DNA of 64,000 bases from Neolentinus lepideus HHB14362 ss-1 (lineage: Eukaryota > Basidiomycota > Agaricomycetes > Gloeophyllales > Gloeophyllaceae). The position numbers and the translations under genes were made by a program. The stretch's first letter is position 1, and each line of letters begins with the position of its first letter. The stretch spans positions 5,993 through 69,992 of the forward strand of contig KV425604.1 of the NCBI GenBank assembly GCA_001632425.1, in the 5' to 3' direction. This document shows positions 44,622 through 57,679 of the stretch, one piece after another. A model generated the notes under the pieces. It searched no databases, had not been told where the DNA came from, and saw nothing but the letters and a program-made list of their open reading frames with translations.

Positions 44622-47276
44622 CTATTGGATATCACCATAGAATATGCCACGACCGTTAGTCCCAATATAAACGCTGAACACAAATTATAAACGCCGAGTC
44701 TTGTGAAGATGTATGCAGTGAACTCACCGGCCATAAGCCCTCTGGTCTGCCGTAAGAACATTCGAGGAAACAGAGCCAAATCCATGAGCAGCATCATTGA
44801 TTTGTACCCAGGTTGCGCCAGAATCATCGGACCTGAAGTAACCTACTCCGCCGATATTGGCCGCGGCGAATACTGCTGGGTAGCCGCCTGAAAACTTCGC
44901 AATGCCTAGAGCGATCACCCAGGCTTGGCTCACGTCAGAGATGGCCGTGAACGTGCTGCCAGAGTTCGTGGAGTGGAACAACCCTGTGTCTGTCGATACC
45001 CATACGTCACCGCTGACATTCGGATTTACAACGACTTTGACTGGCGCTGTTGAGGATCCGAGGGTAGTAGTCGACGCGAATGTCTTGCCTGAGTCCTCAG
45101 ACAGGTAGAATTGCGACCCAGAGGCTGCGTAGAAGATGGAATTGTTCTTCTTATCCGAAGCGATGATCGCCCCGGAGGGAAGAGAGGAGACGACGGTAAA
45201 TGTGCTGTTATACTGCGATACGAGAACACCGTTGCTGCTGGTGCTCCAGAGAACAGTGTCGCCATTGGCGGAAATGGCGACGTGGCCGCCTGTCATGTTA
45301 TCCGCGGCACCGTAGTCCTGGGACCATGTGCTGCCTGAGTCGAGGGAAAGTGCGACCTGCTTGCCGGTGGAGCTTCAGGTCGGAGTGAGGAAAGTCCTGA
45401 CTCAGGTGAAATGAGAGCACACCTGTCACCATTCCCGATACGAACAATGGTGGCGGGTATGTTGCCCGCGAAGTCCATGTCCACGGTCGTAGTCCACGTA
45501 GGATTGGAATACTCGGTAGTTCTCACTGTGTTCAAATTGTCGTGCACGAAGCCTAAGCCTTGTCAATGCATAGCTTTTGAAAGGTATCTAGGATGCTTAC
45601 CCTCAATGTCACCGAGAGCTGACAACAAGACCGGGCCCAACGGAGGTGAAATAAGTTGTTGAACAGCTGTCTCTTCTATGCCATCGGCAAGGGAACTGAG
45701 AGTCACGTTGCGAACGCTCGTATCCCACTTGAGCAGATCATGCCCGCCGTAGATAGTTGCTCCCGTGCCATAAAGCCAGTGGTTAGAATCATGTGGGTCA
45801 ATACTCAACCCTTCGATCATCCACCCAATCTGCTTCAAATCCGTACCCGTGTACGTATAATTCGGACCCAACCACGGCGCAAGCGAGTCATCATACGTAT
45901 AATACTTGCTCATATTCGGATAGGCAGTCCACTCCCACAGCTGCGTCCACGTCTGCCCGCTGTCGTTCGAGCGGAAGATGTTTGCGTCCGGCCACCACAA
46001 GTTGAGCGTTGCGACCATGAGCGTGCCTGGGCGCTGGAGGTCAACCGTAAGCCCACCGAACCCGAAGGTAAGTTCAGATCCAGAGACGGGGGTGATGTCC
46101 GTCCAGGTGCCTGAGGTGATGTCGTACTTATAGACTGCGCCCATGGTGCCGTCATACGGTCCTGCGCCGTCGGAGTAGGATACGTAGAGTGCCTTCTCTG
46201 AGGGTGATAATACGCCCTTATGAGGTAGGTAGGTATTGTTTTGGCCTGCGACGGCGGTCCCTAATTGACAAATCAAAAGTGGAAGAGGAAGCATTATTTG
46301 GAAAAGGTCTCCTTACAAGTAGCGCCACCATCGTTCGTCACAAAGATGTTATTGGAGCCCTTACTAGCAACTCCTACGAATACACGAGGAGTTGCTGTGC
46401 CCTTCAAGCCGGAAGTCGAATCGAAGGTGACCCATGCGATACCGATCTTGTCACTGTTGTAACCGCTAGTGTCAGTTGGATCAGGGATGTATGTCCCTTT
46501 CAAAAATGTACTCAGCCAACAAGGATAAACATCAGACGGCGCATATACCTGTGCTTAGCAGTGTCGTGACCTGAGTCCAAGTTGATCCGTAGTTAATTGA
46601 CTTCCACAGCCCGTGACCGCTTCGGGCGCCGAAGAAGAGGATATTGTTACTATTCGGATCTACTGCGAGACGCTATAAAGAGTTCATATCAGGGTAAATC
46701 CAGTTCACAGCAAATTTAGGTACCTCTCCCATGCCTCGGCCCGGCATGTTACCTGTGTCATGTTAACTGTTGGTTACATAGCTAATGGGAAGTGAGCCTA
46801 CTTACCACCAACCTTGAATGGGAGAGGAGAAGCAGTCCACGTACTTCCGTAGTCCGTGGAGATTAGAATATTACCGTTGTTTGGGTCCCAAGAATTTGTG
46901 TACATGCCGGTAGCCTGTAGATTTTAATGAGCTTGAGACACATACAATGAATCGCGACACCTACTAGATAAAGCCTGTTCGTGTCCACAGGATCGGTGGC
47001 AAGCGCATCGATGCCCCAGTAGTCTGATCTGTTATTATTCACCCAGTCAAGGAGGGGAGTCCAGGTGTCATCCGCGTTCAGCCTGTATGCGCCGCCAATG
47101 TCAGTCCGAGCATAGGCCAATCCTTTCTCGGTAGGGTTGAAGATGATGTTGGGCACGAATCCACCGCCTCCGCCGATTTTGACATTTCTCCAGGTGTAGG
47201 CTTGAGAGGTCACTGCAATGACTGCAGGACATAGTAAGCCGACTAAGAGGAAGGAGTACCGTCTAAGAGCAGACAT
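44622..47276 (-). CDS. GH74 xyloglucan-specific endo-beta-1,4-glucanase (xyloglucanase)
   Basis: Nine minus-strand exons: 46965-47276, 46806-46914, 46724-46752, 46549-46672, 46317-46496, 45601-46260, 45423-45552, 44728-45372 and 44622-44673; 746 residues, as for GH74 enzymes without a CBM. It is secreted and cleaves plant xyloglucan. A signal peptide (MSALRRYSFLLVGLLCPAVIAV) precedes the mature start WRNVKIGGGGFVPNI. Repeated Asp-box-like units (SNDSGQTWTQL, SEDSGKTF, RSDDSGATW) mark the two seven-bladed propellers. RTDIGGAYR contains the Asp that, from the family, is one of two catalytic Asp residues. It ends VYIGTNGRGIFYGDIQ. ATG 47276 was preferred to in-frame ATG 47309 because the signal peptide starts there. 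Confidence 0.95.
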
Positions 47277-48008
47277 TCTCGCTAATACCTCTGACAGGTA
47301 CAAGACCATTTTATACTTATTCTATGATATCCTTCCCATCGGCGTCCGTTGTATGTGCCTGCGACTATGAAAGCAAGGGCGTAGACCAAGGACTTCTATG
47401 TTCTCAGCCGGACCGCTTATGTGAAATTAGACAAGAAAAGCCGTAAGAAGTCGAAGACCCGCCGAATGCGGTTGAGCTAGACAGAGGAGAGCGTATGGTA
47501 CACGATCAACGGCTCTGATGTCTGCTAGACACATGCTCAGCAACTCGAGAGCGCGTCAGATTCACTTGCAGGAATTCGACAAGCGGTTATTTTGATTCAT
47601 CCTCCAGAATGCTTGGCCTGGTTGGTACACGGAATGCTTATTATTCATGATATTATTATTCGACATTCGGCTCGAAGAATGCCACGCAGGTAAGATTTCC
47701 GTTGACTGTGATTCTTCAAAAAGCAGAAAAGCAGAAAATTGAGTGCGAGAGAAACGAGAACGATCTTGAACTTGGAAGTTGAGGCCTCTGTAGCTAACGC
47801 GGGCACGTGATGGACAGCACGTGGCAATGACGGCAGTGGCGTTGCCACTGGTGGGTCCCTGCTTTTGTTCAGAGCGTCTTTGTATTCGCAGCACATTAAA
47901 TACAGGCCCGCAGGCGGCTGATAGGCCTTGTTACCTTCCCCTTCCTCCTTCAGCGTCGACCGCATCAATCCTCTACATTCTTTTGCCTGTCAGTCACTTC
48001 TGCGTATA
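47277..48008. promoter_or_regulatory. Divergent intergenic region, GH74 / Ser-Pro-rich unknown
   Basis: About 730 bases between divergent start codons; should contain both promoters. The part before 48009 is pyrimidine-rich. No gene recognised. Confidence 0.45.
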
Positions 48009-49732
48009 ATGTCGTACAACCGAGTCTGTCTTGCTGGTCTTGACACTATGGTCCTCCATCTTCATAATAAGACGCATTCCTTACCGTCGACTCCGTCCGA
48101 GGAAGGTCCGGACATGAGCTCTTATCTGGAAATCACCTGCGGGTCCGTGGAGATCAAGGGCGTTCGTAAGGCAGGTCGTCCGCCTCTTAGCGACAGAACC
48201 CCTAGCTTGAACACGGTACGTCCGATAAACTACATCACAAATCCATGCCTTTCTCTATTCGATTGCTTATATTGAGTGCCAACTAGACAGTATTTTCAAC
48301 GATTTCATCGAACTTCTACGATCCTCAGCCGGAGAAACCAGAAATTCTGAGTAAACCAGTAACTTCGACGCGCGCCACCCACCCGAACCAACTCTCTATC
48401 CCTGCCCACAAGTCTCTTCCAGACGTACCCGTCTCTGCGGTGTCGTCTATAGTCGAGGACACTCCCATCACTGTTCAGGACATAGTTTCCAAGCCCCTAC
48501 CATCTCTTCCTAGCTCAACCTCTAGCCTGGAGCATCCAGAGTCTCCCGCACATGATGAAATTTCAGTTCAGCACGACTCCGCATACCACGAGCAAGTGCT
48601 GGAGATCCTTCCGCCGGTGCCGTCCAAGTCGCAAGAGATTCACAATGAGCCGTACGAGATCCCGACGCCCGAGCACCCGAACAGTCCTTACGTGCCATGG
48701 CCTTCCTTAGTCCGCGGCCGAATCGTCCGCAGGCCGAGTCACGCTTCCGTCGCGTCTTTCTCACACTCTCCTGCAACTATACACTCTCATTCGTCTGCGG
48801 CAAGACGTGATGGCGCAAGGGCACCCGAGCCGCCGGAACTCGATGACAATTATTCTGTAATCGGGGCGCCATCCTGTATGGATGGTATCAAGGGAAAGGG
48901 GAAAGTGCAAGCTTTGAAGCTCAAACGCAGCTTCAAGAATCTCAAGCGCGCTGTTGAGAAGAAAGTGCCAATTATCTCCAAACTTTCCACCAAACTCCAT
49001 TGTCATCATGCGCCGGTTCCAGCTCTACCCCCTCTGCCATCACCATTGGGAACTCCTGTAGTGCTTGATATCAGAGCGTTCACACCTCCATTGTCTGCTT
49101 CTGAGGTGTCAGTAGCTCCATATCCGTCCTCAGCAGGTAGCGCATCTCTTGCTGAATGGCTATCGGAGCGCCGCAGGGAGTCCATGGAACGGGACATGCA
49201 AAGAGGCCAACAAGATGGAGAAGGCCAATGGGGTATGACTCTGGAGGAGTACGAACGGAACGGTAGCTGGCTTGATATTGCAGTGGATGAGGAAGATGAA
49301 GAATATGACGATGACGTGATAATTGACGGTCTGACGGAGGATATCAACTCTCCTTTGGACTTTACAGAGGAGAGTTACAGCGACGATGCGGAATCGGAGG
49401 AGAGCACGCATACCGCTCGAGTATCATCCGTTAATGAGCGCCAGCTATCTGCGACTCCGACTCGTGGCGCACGCGCCTTTTCCTCCTCGCCCATGATGCG
49501 ACGGTGTCAGTCACTGCCGTCATTGCACGTCCACTCCTTCGAAACCAATCCTTCAAACGAGACGGTTGTTCCGGACACCTCTCTCACTTTCAGTCGCCCC
49601 CCTTACTTTGACAGCACCTTCGCCTCCAGCGACAGCATGCTCGTCCTAGAGTCCCCACACTCCAAAGAGACTGGAAAGACAGCCGTGTATCCGCCCGCGG
49701 GCCACGCCCTCAGGCGCTTCATAGCTGTATGA
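48009..49732 (+). CDS. Ser/Pro-rich hypothetical protein
   Basis: Two exons, 48009-48215 and 48287-49732, 550 residues; the splice joins TPSLNT to TVFSTISSNFYD in frame. The protein is dominated by Ser, Pro and Glu and is probably disordered. It has a basic patch (KLKRSFKNLKRAVEKK, about residue 295) and an acidic run (DEEDEEYDDD, about 415). No domain is recognised. Regulatory or scaffold roles are possible; nothing decides. Confidence 0.65.
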
Positions 49733-50358
49733 GTGAGTCGCACCTGCTGACTAGTTTTGCGTCTGTCGCCACCATCCTTTGGACCAAATGTTAACCATGG
49801 CAGTCTCCACTGCATCCACGAACACTGCGAACCTTCTTTCAATCATTACCAAGTCTGTATTCTTAGCACGGACCCCTTATACCAATAGCGAGTACCATCC
49901 CCTCGCCTGTGATCCCTCATCATCATCCCATCGCAATATAGTATACTACCTAATTACCTGTCGGGATACCGACTAACTTGTAGCCAGTAGGATAGAATTT
50001 GATCGATTTGTTTTATTGTAAATAGGGCTACAACAAGCTCATACAATGATCTACAACGCTGGAGGTGGAGATATGCCGGCGGTAAAACGATTATTTGCAC
50101 AATAGCTTTGAGCCCAAAAAGGGAAGTCTTGTGAACGCAAGCGCTTGCTTCTTGTCTGATCTGGCCCATGCGTCCAGATACTAAGGGCAGCGTGCCCTCG
50201 CTTACCGCTTCATATTCCGGCTACGGATACAAGGGCTGTGCCGACCGCTTATATTCCATGTCAAATTCTGCCTCCGCGACGCGATATACAAGCACCCACA
50301 TCCCTCTCCCACTGCCACAACCATACTACCACCATCCTAGACCTAACTTGAAGCCGCG
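49733..50358. other. Intergenic spacer
   Basis: Flanking and leader sequence between two genes on the plus strand. No feature recognised. Confidence 0.45.
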
Positions 50359-53300
50359 ATGTCTCAGCGCCAAGTCATCGATCTCACAAAGGACGACGTA
50401 CCCAAGGCGGCGCCAGCACAAAGGAAGTCTAGACGGGCGAGGGCCCACGCCGCTCCGCCCTCTTCACGAACTACCATGAACGAGAAGAACGCGAAACCGT
50501 CCGCGTCTACATCGACTCCCCGCTCCTCCGCTCCTGATGGCTGTACTTGTAGCCACACAGAATGCGTTCCTGCAGCTCAAATATACGCCGCGGCAAAGAG
50601 CCGAATGGAGGAGCACATGAACCAGCCACGGGGCGCGTTCTTCGCGGCACTCGTCGCCGGTCACGATGACCCCCAACCTCAATCAAAGACGGCGAGTCTA
50701 CCCTTCCAGAAGGACCGTGCGGAAGAGGGAAAGATGCAAAGGATCTGCTCTAAGGCGATCGACTGGAGGAAGGGGAAAGAGGTTGTGCCACAGAAGAATG
50801 GCGAGCAACCGGGAAGGAGGGGTCGAGAGAAGGAGGATATTACGAAGCTATCGAGAGCCCAGAAAGGTCTCTGGGTTACCCCGCCACAAGGGAAATTATC
50901 TGAGATGGCGGGTCAAGATATGAAGGATACGGAGATGCATTTTGTTTTAGAATGTGAGTGGCATTTCACTCATTCGACGCGCTTTTCACGCTGAATCATT
51001 GTCCAGCGGGCGACTCTTGGGAATTCAGTCTTAGAACGGGCGTCATTGGCGGCAAGGATTGCCTCCATGTGTCGAGATCGTAAGTGCTGCTGGTTTGCTC
51101 GCGCTTTACAGGACTCACTCGTATCCAGGTGGCGTCGCTCTGGAAAGAAAGATGCCATGAATGGCTTCTTTACAGAGGTACGCTGTGACGTATAGATACT
51201 TTGTCTCCGATCTTACAGTTGAGGATCGTCCAGGCCTCCATATACAAATCTGAAAAATACCTCAAGGACTTGCAAGGGTACTGCATCTCGCCAGTCATCA
51301 ACACCTTCACGACTTCCGATGCATTCCACTATTGCATGCGGGTCCCCAATACCGTGTTCTGGATGACCGCCTCACCTTCAATGCCCCACGTCCTCAAGGG
51401 ACGCATCGTGAATGCCTTCAAGGCCATCCACAACCGTCAGGTTCTCCATGGCGATCCTCAATTGCGCAATATGTGGATCACTCCGGGCCTGAAGCCTGTC
51501 ATTGTCGATTTCCGGGCAGCGAAGTCCGCATTTCCGGACGAGAAGTTGTACATTCACACGGCGCATCGCAAGGACTTCGACATGGAAATGAGAAAAGTCA
51601 AGTTCTTGCTTGACTTCGAGGATGCCCGCGAGAAGGAGCTCACCAAGATGCGCCGAATGAGGCGGCATCGGCAGGAGGAAGAGAAGCGTCAAAAGTTGTT
51701 GGAGCACTTTATACGCGGCGACTTCAATGGTGATGTACCAGAAGAGGCGGAACTTCATCCGGATGATGTGAAGGTGTCCCCTCTCCCCGAAGAGGCCCTC
51801 AAGCAGTGGGCGATAGAAGGAAAAGAACGTCCACGCCGTTTTGTGATGCCCGGCGTCACGAACGAAGAGTTGGGAAAGGAGTGCATGAAGTTCATGATCG
51901 CACTTATCGCTAAGGAGTCCGAGGCCAAGATGAGAGAAGAGATGTCGAAGTGCCCTGTCCACCAGTCGAGCCTCCAGGAAGTAGCTCAAGATTCTCAGAC
52001 TGCTCTAGGGAAACGTAGCCGCTCTGTTGCCGAGACGGACGAGGATTCCGAATCTGACACTCCAGACGCAGAGCGCAAACGTCTTCGTCAGACTGTTATG
52101 GACAGCTTATCAAACCCGTCTTTCAAGGGTTCTTCCACGGTGACTGAGCAGCTGAATGGCTTGGTGGTATACGACGCCTGCAGGCCGGATCCAATCTTAT
52201 CCGCAATGCCGCCCGAATACCCCATGATAAGTGCGTTTTCATGTCTTATAGATCGATTCTAGTACTTACCTCCCGCTCAGATAAGAAGGGGGAGAGAGAG
52301 AAACCACAGCTATCCTCATATACCACCGAGTTGAGTTCCCGAAATTGGGAATACAGACAATGGGATGAACACCTCGCAGACGCGACTGGAAGCGAGGAGC
52401 CCGCGCCGTTCGTGTCGGAAATTAGAACGACTAACTCGGCTGGGAAATCGCTCCCGCCGATCAAGGTTCGCGATTACGGCGCCCAGTCGCACAGCGGTAA
52501 TAAGGGATTTTATGTGCCCCTGCCTCCTCTTCAGAGTATGATGGAGACGTTCCGCTGGGGACACATCCGCGGCATCAACGTGGAAATTTGCCGAAGGGAG
52601 AGCCTGTTTCATGAGTTGCTCGAGGATGGGAAAACACGTGCTGCGATGTCGATATTGGGCCACCGGAAACCCTTGGTAGACCGGGGGAGTCTGAGGAGGC
52701 TCAAGAAAGCGATTGACCAGGACTGGCAGCGATTCGCTCGCGGAAGGGATGCCAAGGCAGAATTGCGCGCTCATGAAGTCGAAGACAGCAACCGCAAACG
52801 GAAGCGGGCTGCAGGGATAGAGCGTGGCGTGCGATTTGCGCCGGAGTATAAGTACTGGGAATACGAGCTCCCGGAGCCATGGGAAGGGGATGACCGCCCC
52901 ACAGACGTGCAGGATCCCAATCCCAGACCGAGGAAGTCTGCTCGCCTAGCACAAACGAAGCGGCAGCCTTCTATCAAGCCTAAGACCGGCGTCAAGCCGA
53001 AGACCGGCGTGAAACCTAAGACCGGCGTGAAACTTGGTCACAAAGGCTCGTCAGCTCGTCAGCAACCGAAGAGGAGTGCGCTGCGCCCAACGACACCAGT
53101 GAAGACGATACCGTATGACCGCGTCACCTGGGGACACATCGATGCATTTGCAGAGACGCTTTCCCCAAAACTCGGGCCTGGCGACGACTGGATAGTGATG
53201 AAGGCGGCGCGCCTAGCGGCTTACCATAGTGAAGAACGGCGTGCAGGCTTGCCAAGGAGGCTCGTCCGAGATGGGGGTGACACGCACTTTGCATGGACCT

Positions 53301-54001
53301 TGCCTCTCGTGGTGGACGAACTTGCAGCCAGAGATGGGGATGAACAGCCGGAAGTTGTCGCCGCGCAAGCAGAAGTAGCGAGCGGTGCTGGACCCTCGAA
53401 AGAGCCTTCAGCGGATAAGAAGAATGACCCGAATTACGACGATGAAGCTTATTTCATACCGTCGTACTTGTCTGTCAGGAATCAGCCACAGGACATGTGG
53501 AGGCTTCTGAGGGAGCGTCGCCGCGCCAAAGAGTTATTCAAGGAGCAGGAGCGAATGGTGCGCAAACTGCATGGAGTGTCGCCAATAGACTCCGATCCGG
53601 AGATAGGAGATATCTCACCGCTAATGTCTGCACCGCTGTCTCAGCCTCCTGCGCCGTCTGTCAAAAGCAGTTCCAGGCGGAACCCCTCGCGCAGAAACGT
53701 AGCGGTACCTTACCCACAGGCGCCCGCGAGGCATGGTCGTCCGGCGAGCTCGCCTCTTGCTTCTACGCAAAGCGCATCCTCGAATAAATCAGGATCACAG
53801 CGGCGTTCGGCCAAGCGAGACAGTCATGATGTCCGCGAGTCGCACCAGGCAAGCCCCACTTCGTCGAATTCGAGCGACGAGGAGGCGGAGGTCGAGACTA
53901 TGTTAGCGCGCAGGGCTCCTCCGAGCCCGCCGAGGTTGCTATCGAAGCAATCTTCTACCTGGTTCGATGCATTGCGCCTCGGCGTGAGGCGGTGGTTGTA
54001 A
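50359..54001 (+). CDS. Large protein with degenerate protein-kinase-like core and SUMO-interacting-type N-terminus
   Basis: Five exons: 50359-50953, 51007-51079, 51129-51177, 51219-52230 and 52281-54001; 1149 residues. The very start, MSQRQVIDLTKDD, has the form of a SUMO-interacting motif (VIDLT plus acidic residues). The middle (about residues 200-350) resembles the C-lobe of a kinase fold: QVLHGDPQLRNMWI corresponds to the catalytic HxDxxxxN loop, and VIVDFRAAKS to the metal-binding DFG region with Arg for Gly. A glycine-rich loop was not identified, so activity is uncertain. The C-terminal half is basic, with three KPKTGV repeats (52978-53031), many Lys/Arg and Ser clusters, and a nuclear-looking composition. 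Its family is not firmly identified. Confidence 0.68.
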
Positions 54002-54987
54002 TTGAGACGTGTTTTCACCTTGCGTATTTGGGTTTTGATATATTTTTATTTCTTCAGTTATTTGCATTGCTTGTAGTGATTATTCGAACCCGCGTTTGTA
54101 TCTGTCGTGTTTGTTTTTGGTTTAAATTTCTGCTGTGTTTGTATTGGTTCTTCTGTTGCGCTTGTATTGTCTGCTTGGTCTGTTTTTTTCTGTGCTGCTT
54201 TGCTCGGTTCACAGGGTGTTCTAATATATATCACCCCTCCCTGCACATTGCAGGAATCTGGCGCACAAAAGATGTTTGCTGAGCTGACGTGCTCGAATAT
54301 CGTAAAACGGAAGTAATATTTGGGCACTTTTGACATATCTGAGAACGATCGAGATCGGAGACTGCGGTCTGCACCTGATTTTATCACGTGGATCGTATGA
54401 AGGGTGCGCCTCGCCTTGCCAGACGCATGCTACAGCGTTCAAAGCTCGCTAGCACTCTCCTATTCTACAGCATTTTGCCCTGCATTGGCCTCTTGGCAAA
54501 CTGAGCTGCATAACAGCTACGCGGGTTAATGATCGCGGCGGTTAGATAACGTAAGGGCCAATTCCGAGGAATGCTGTCAACCGTAATCAGGAAGTAAGTT
54601 TACCAGGGTAGTCGGTCTCGGCTATCGCAGCGATAGTCTTCACCATTCAAGCTCAAGCTTCAAGCTTGAAAACACGTACAAATGCACTGCAAATTTCGGT
54701 ATCGCCTGCTGAGGAGCTGCAAATAAGAAGTGAGCCAGGGGAAATGTCAAGAAGCAGACAGACATTCGGTCAGAGCAGGGTGGATGGGCGGGAGATAGCG
54801 CACTGTCTGGCGCAAGACGATGTGGTGTTGATTGGGCTGATGAGGTTTAGCCTGGTTTAGCGCTGTGTGCAGTGCTCAGGCACACGCCAGACGGATATAG
54901 CCAGTGGCGCTGTGAACGCCGGCTCTTAAAAGCTGCGATGATAGCCTCCATTTTTTTCTCCTCTTATCCTCCTCGACTGTCGCGATC
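54002..54987. other. Intergenic spacer upstream of the permease gene
   Basis: 54002-54250 is T/G-rich, probably the 3' UTR. Near 54648-54667 lies a small overlapping direct/inverted repeat (TTCAAGCTCAAGCTTCAAGC). The short ORF at 54666-54860 has no recognisable product. Confidence 0.45.
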
Positions 54988-57284
54988 ATGTCTGCGACCG
55001 AGTCAATGAGCTACGAAAAGGATGCGGAAAAGAACTATGTCGTGACCGCCGATGACACCCACGGCGAGGTCAGGCTGAAGAGGCAGCTCAAGAACAGACA
55101 TATTGCCATGATTAGGTGCGTTAGTCGCGGTCGTATGCGCGTCGTTCCAGTGCTGATATTCACTAATTCTCGTAGTATTGGCGGTAAGTTGGAGATACTA
55201 AACAAGAGTCCTGAGTACTGGCTGAGTTTCCTCCAGGTGTCATCGGTACCGGTCTTTTCTTGGGTACTGCAGGCTCGCTTCGAAACGGTGGTCCCGTCGG
55301 TCTCCTGCTCGGTTACGCTGTGGTTGGATCTATTTGCTTCTGCGTTATGGTACGCACCCATTTTCCCTCATCGCCTACCTGAGTACGCATTACTCAGCCG
55401 CCTTGGCTTAGGTTTCTCTTGGTGAAATGATTGCGTACCTGCCCATACCCGGGGGCCATATCAAATTGGCAGAGCGCTTCGTGAATCCCGCGTTTTCCTT
55501 CACCATGGGCTGGAATTATTGGTACAACTGGGTCATTATCCTGCCTGCAGAACTTAGTGCCGCATCTGTTTTGATTGACTATTGGACCACGAAAGTCAAC
55601 AACTCTGCATGGATAACTATATGCTTGGTCGTAGTTGTCGTTATCAACATGTTTGGTGCAGGTACGCGCGTTCAAGTTGAATTGTCTTCGGGTCTGACCA
55701 CAAAACCCAGGTGTTTATGGAGAGGCCGAATTCATTTTTGCGTTCGTGCCACCATGTGTCATTCACGGACTTATAGACTAACTTTTTTTCGACAGCTCGA
55801 TTAAGGTGCTGACAATTACCGGTAAGCCGGTTTTCTATAGACCTACCGGTTCGGAACTAGAGTCTAACTGACGTTTCTTGCGCTAACAGGCCTAATTATC
55901 CTGGGAATTGTTCTCGACCTCGGAGGTGGACCAAACCACGACCGTCTTGGTTTCCGCTACTGGAAGCACCCGGGACCTTTTGTGCAATACAACGGCATCG
56001 AAGGGAGCAAAGGCCGGTTCTTGGGCTGGTGGGCTGTCCTGACCCAGGCCGCCTTCTCTTTCATTGGCACCGAAATTGTCGCTGTAAGTTATATTGACCG
56101 CCTCCGATTTCGAACTGCTCCAATTAATGATCTCATTCGTAGATTGCTGCTGGCGAAGCCAAAAACCCTAGGCGCAACCTGCCCAAGGCCATTCGTCGAG
56201 TGTACATTCGTATCCTGCTGTTCTATATCGGAGGGACCGCCATCATCGGTCTCCTTGTTCCTTCGAATGATCCTCAGCTGAACCTCAGTGCTAAAGAGGG
56301 TTCCGGAACTGCTGCTGCATCGCCTTTCGTTATCGCCATTCGGACCGCTGGTATCAAGGCTCTACCCTCCGTGAGTGGAATAATTCCTGCTGTCTTAAGT
56401 ATATGCGCTCACCGACGGCAAGATTATCAACGCTTGTCTTTTGACTTCTGCATGGTCGGCTGCATCCAGTGATCTGTACACAAGTTCTCGTGCCCTCTGT
56501 ACGTGCATGCACGTCCCGCCGTAGTTCAATGTTTTTCTGACTACATTAACAGATGGCTTGGCAATGGCCGGCAACGCTCCCAGAATCTTCATGAAGACGA
56601 GCAAACGTGGTCTGCCCTACGTCTCCATCATCTTCTGCGCCTTGTTCTCCCTGCTCTCATATATGGGTGTCAAAAGCGGTTCCGGGAAGGTGTTCAACTG
56701 GTTCGCGAACATGACCTCCATCGCTGGCTTGATGACATGGTTCGGTATCTCTGTGACCTACATCCGTTTCTACCGGGGCTTCAAGCTGCAGGGGCTCGAC
56801 CGTAGCACCCTGCCGTACGCGTCGAAGCTGCAGCCGTTCGCGGCGTGGTATGGCGCAATTTCTTGCATCATCATCTGCTTTGTGAGTGCGATGAACCACT
56901 TAGAATATTCCATCTAATGAGCTTGAATCTTACAGTTCAGCGGCTGGAGCGTGTTCCTCAAGGACAACTGGAATACCGCCACCTTCGTCACAAACTACCT
57001 TCCTCTCGTCTTGTTCCCGATCCTGTACGTTGGTGCAAGATTGTATACCAGAGTGCCTACTGTGAAGACCATTGATATGGACTTCACGTCTGGTCTCGAT
57101 GAGATCGAGAAAGACACGTGAGTACCGCCCAGGAAGTTCTATTATCATGTGAATCTGACATCTCGCCCAGGTATGATGAGCCTCCGCCAAGGAACAAGAT
57201 CGAGGCGTTCTGGCAGTGGCTGGTGAGTACTCGTAACGTTGTGCTGCTGTGGTAGACGGATATTGACAGAATGTATAGATGTAA
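54988..57284 (+). CDS. Amino-acid permease (fungal YAT family, APC superfamily)
   Basis: Thirteen exons: 54988-55115, 55176-55183 (8 bases), 55237-55349, 55412-55661, 55711-55741, 55796-55821, 55890-56083, 56143-56370, 56423-56498, 56553-56881, 56936-57117, 57171-57222 and 57279-57284; 540 residues, standard for 12-TM permeases. It imports amino acids across the plasma membrane by proton symport. Splicing restores the first-helix motif IGGVIGTGLFLGTAGSL, which is interrupted by two introns, then SLGEMIAYLPIPGGH, MGWNYWYNW, AGEAKNPRRNLPKAI, SSDLYTSSRALYGLAMAGNAP and RGLPYVSI. The last exon is uncertain: acceptor 57278 gives a C-terminus WLM; acceptor 57269 gives WLNV. Substrate range cannot be told from sequence alone. 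Confidence 0.94.
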
Positions 57285-57679
57285 CTGATGGTCATCGTCT
57301 ATCTGTGATGGATATACGTAGATCTATACGTGCTTGTTGAGGTGTTCGTTGCTATTCCCCTATTCTAATGCTGTCGGTGTAACTGTTTTCTTGTATAGTA
57401 CGACGTAGATAACTACAATCATAATGGACTCTACTCTATAAGCTTAGTGTTCAGCGACTGAACGTATAGCTGTCGTATATATTGGTCGTCAAAATACTGA
57501 AGATACAGCTACTGGAGGCATGAGGCACTCATACAACTTGTCTATCACATACAAACTGATCCTAAGAAAAGCGTCTATAATCCGTACACACTTCAGTTAC
57601 AATACTATCAATGGTTCACGGGGGTTCTGTCAAGCCGAGAGAAAAAAAATATTCGTCGCACTGAAGAAATGTCCGCAAA

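Noticed and set aside
47645..47968. Minus-strand ORF in the GH74 divergent promoter region as a gene
   Set aside because: Short, no domain, and overlapped by another equally poor frame.
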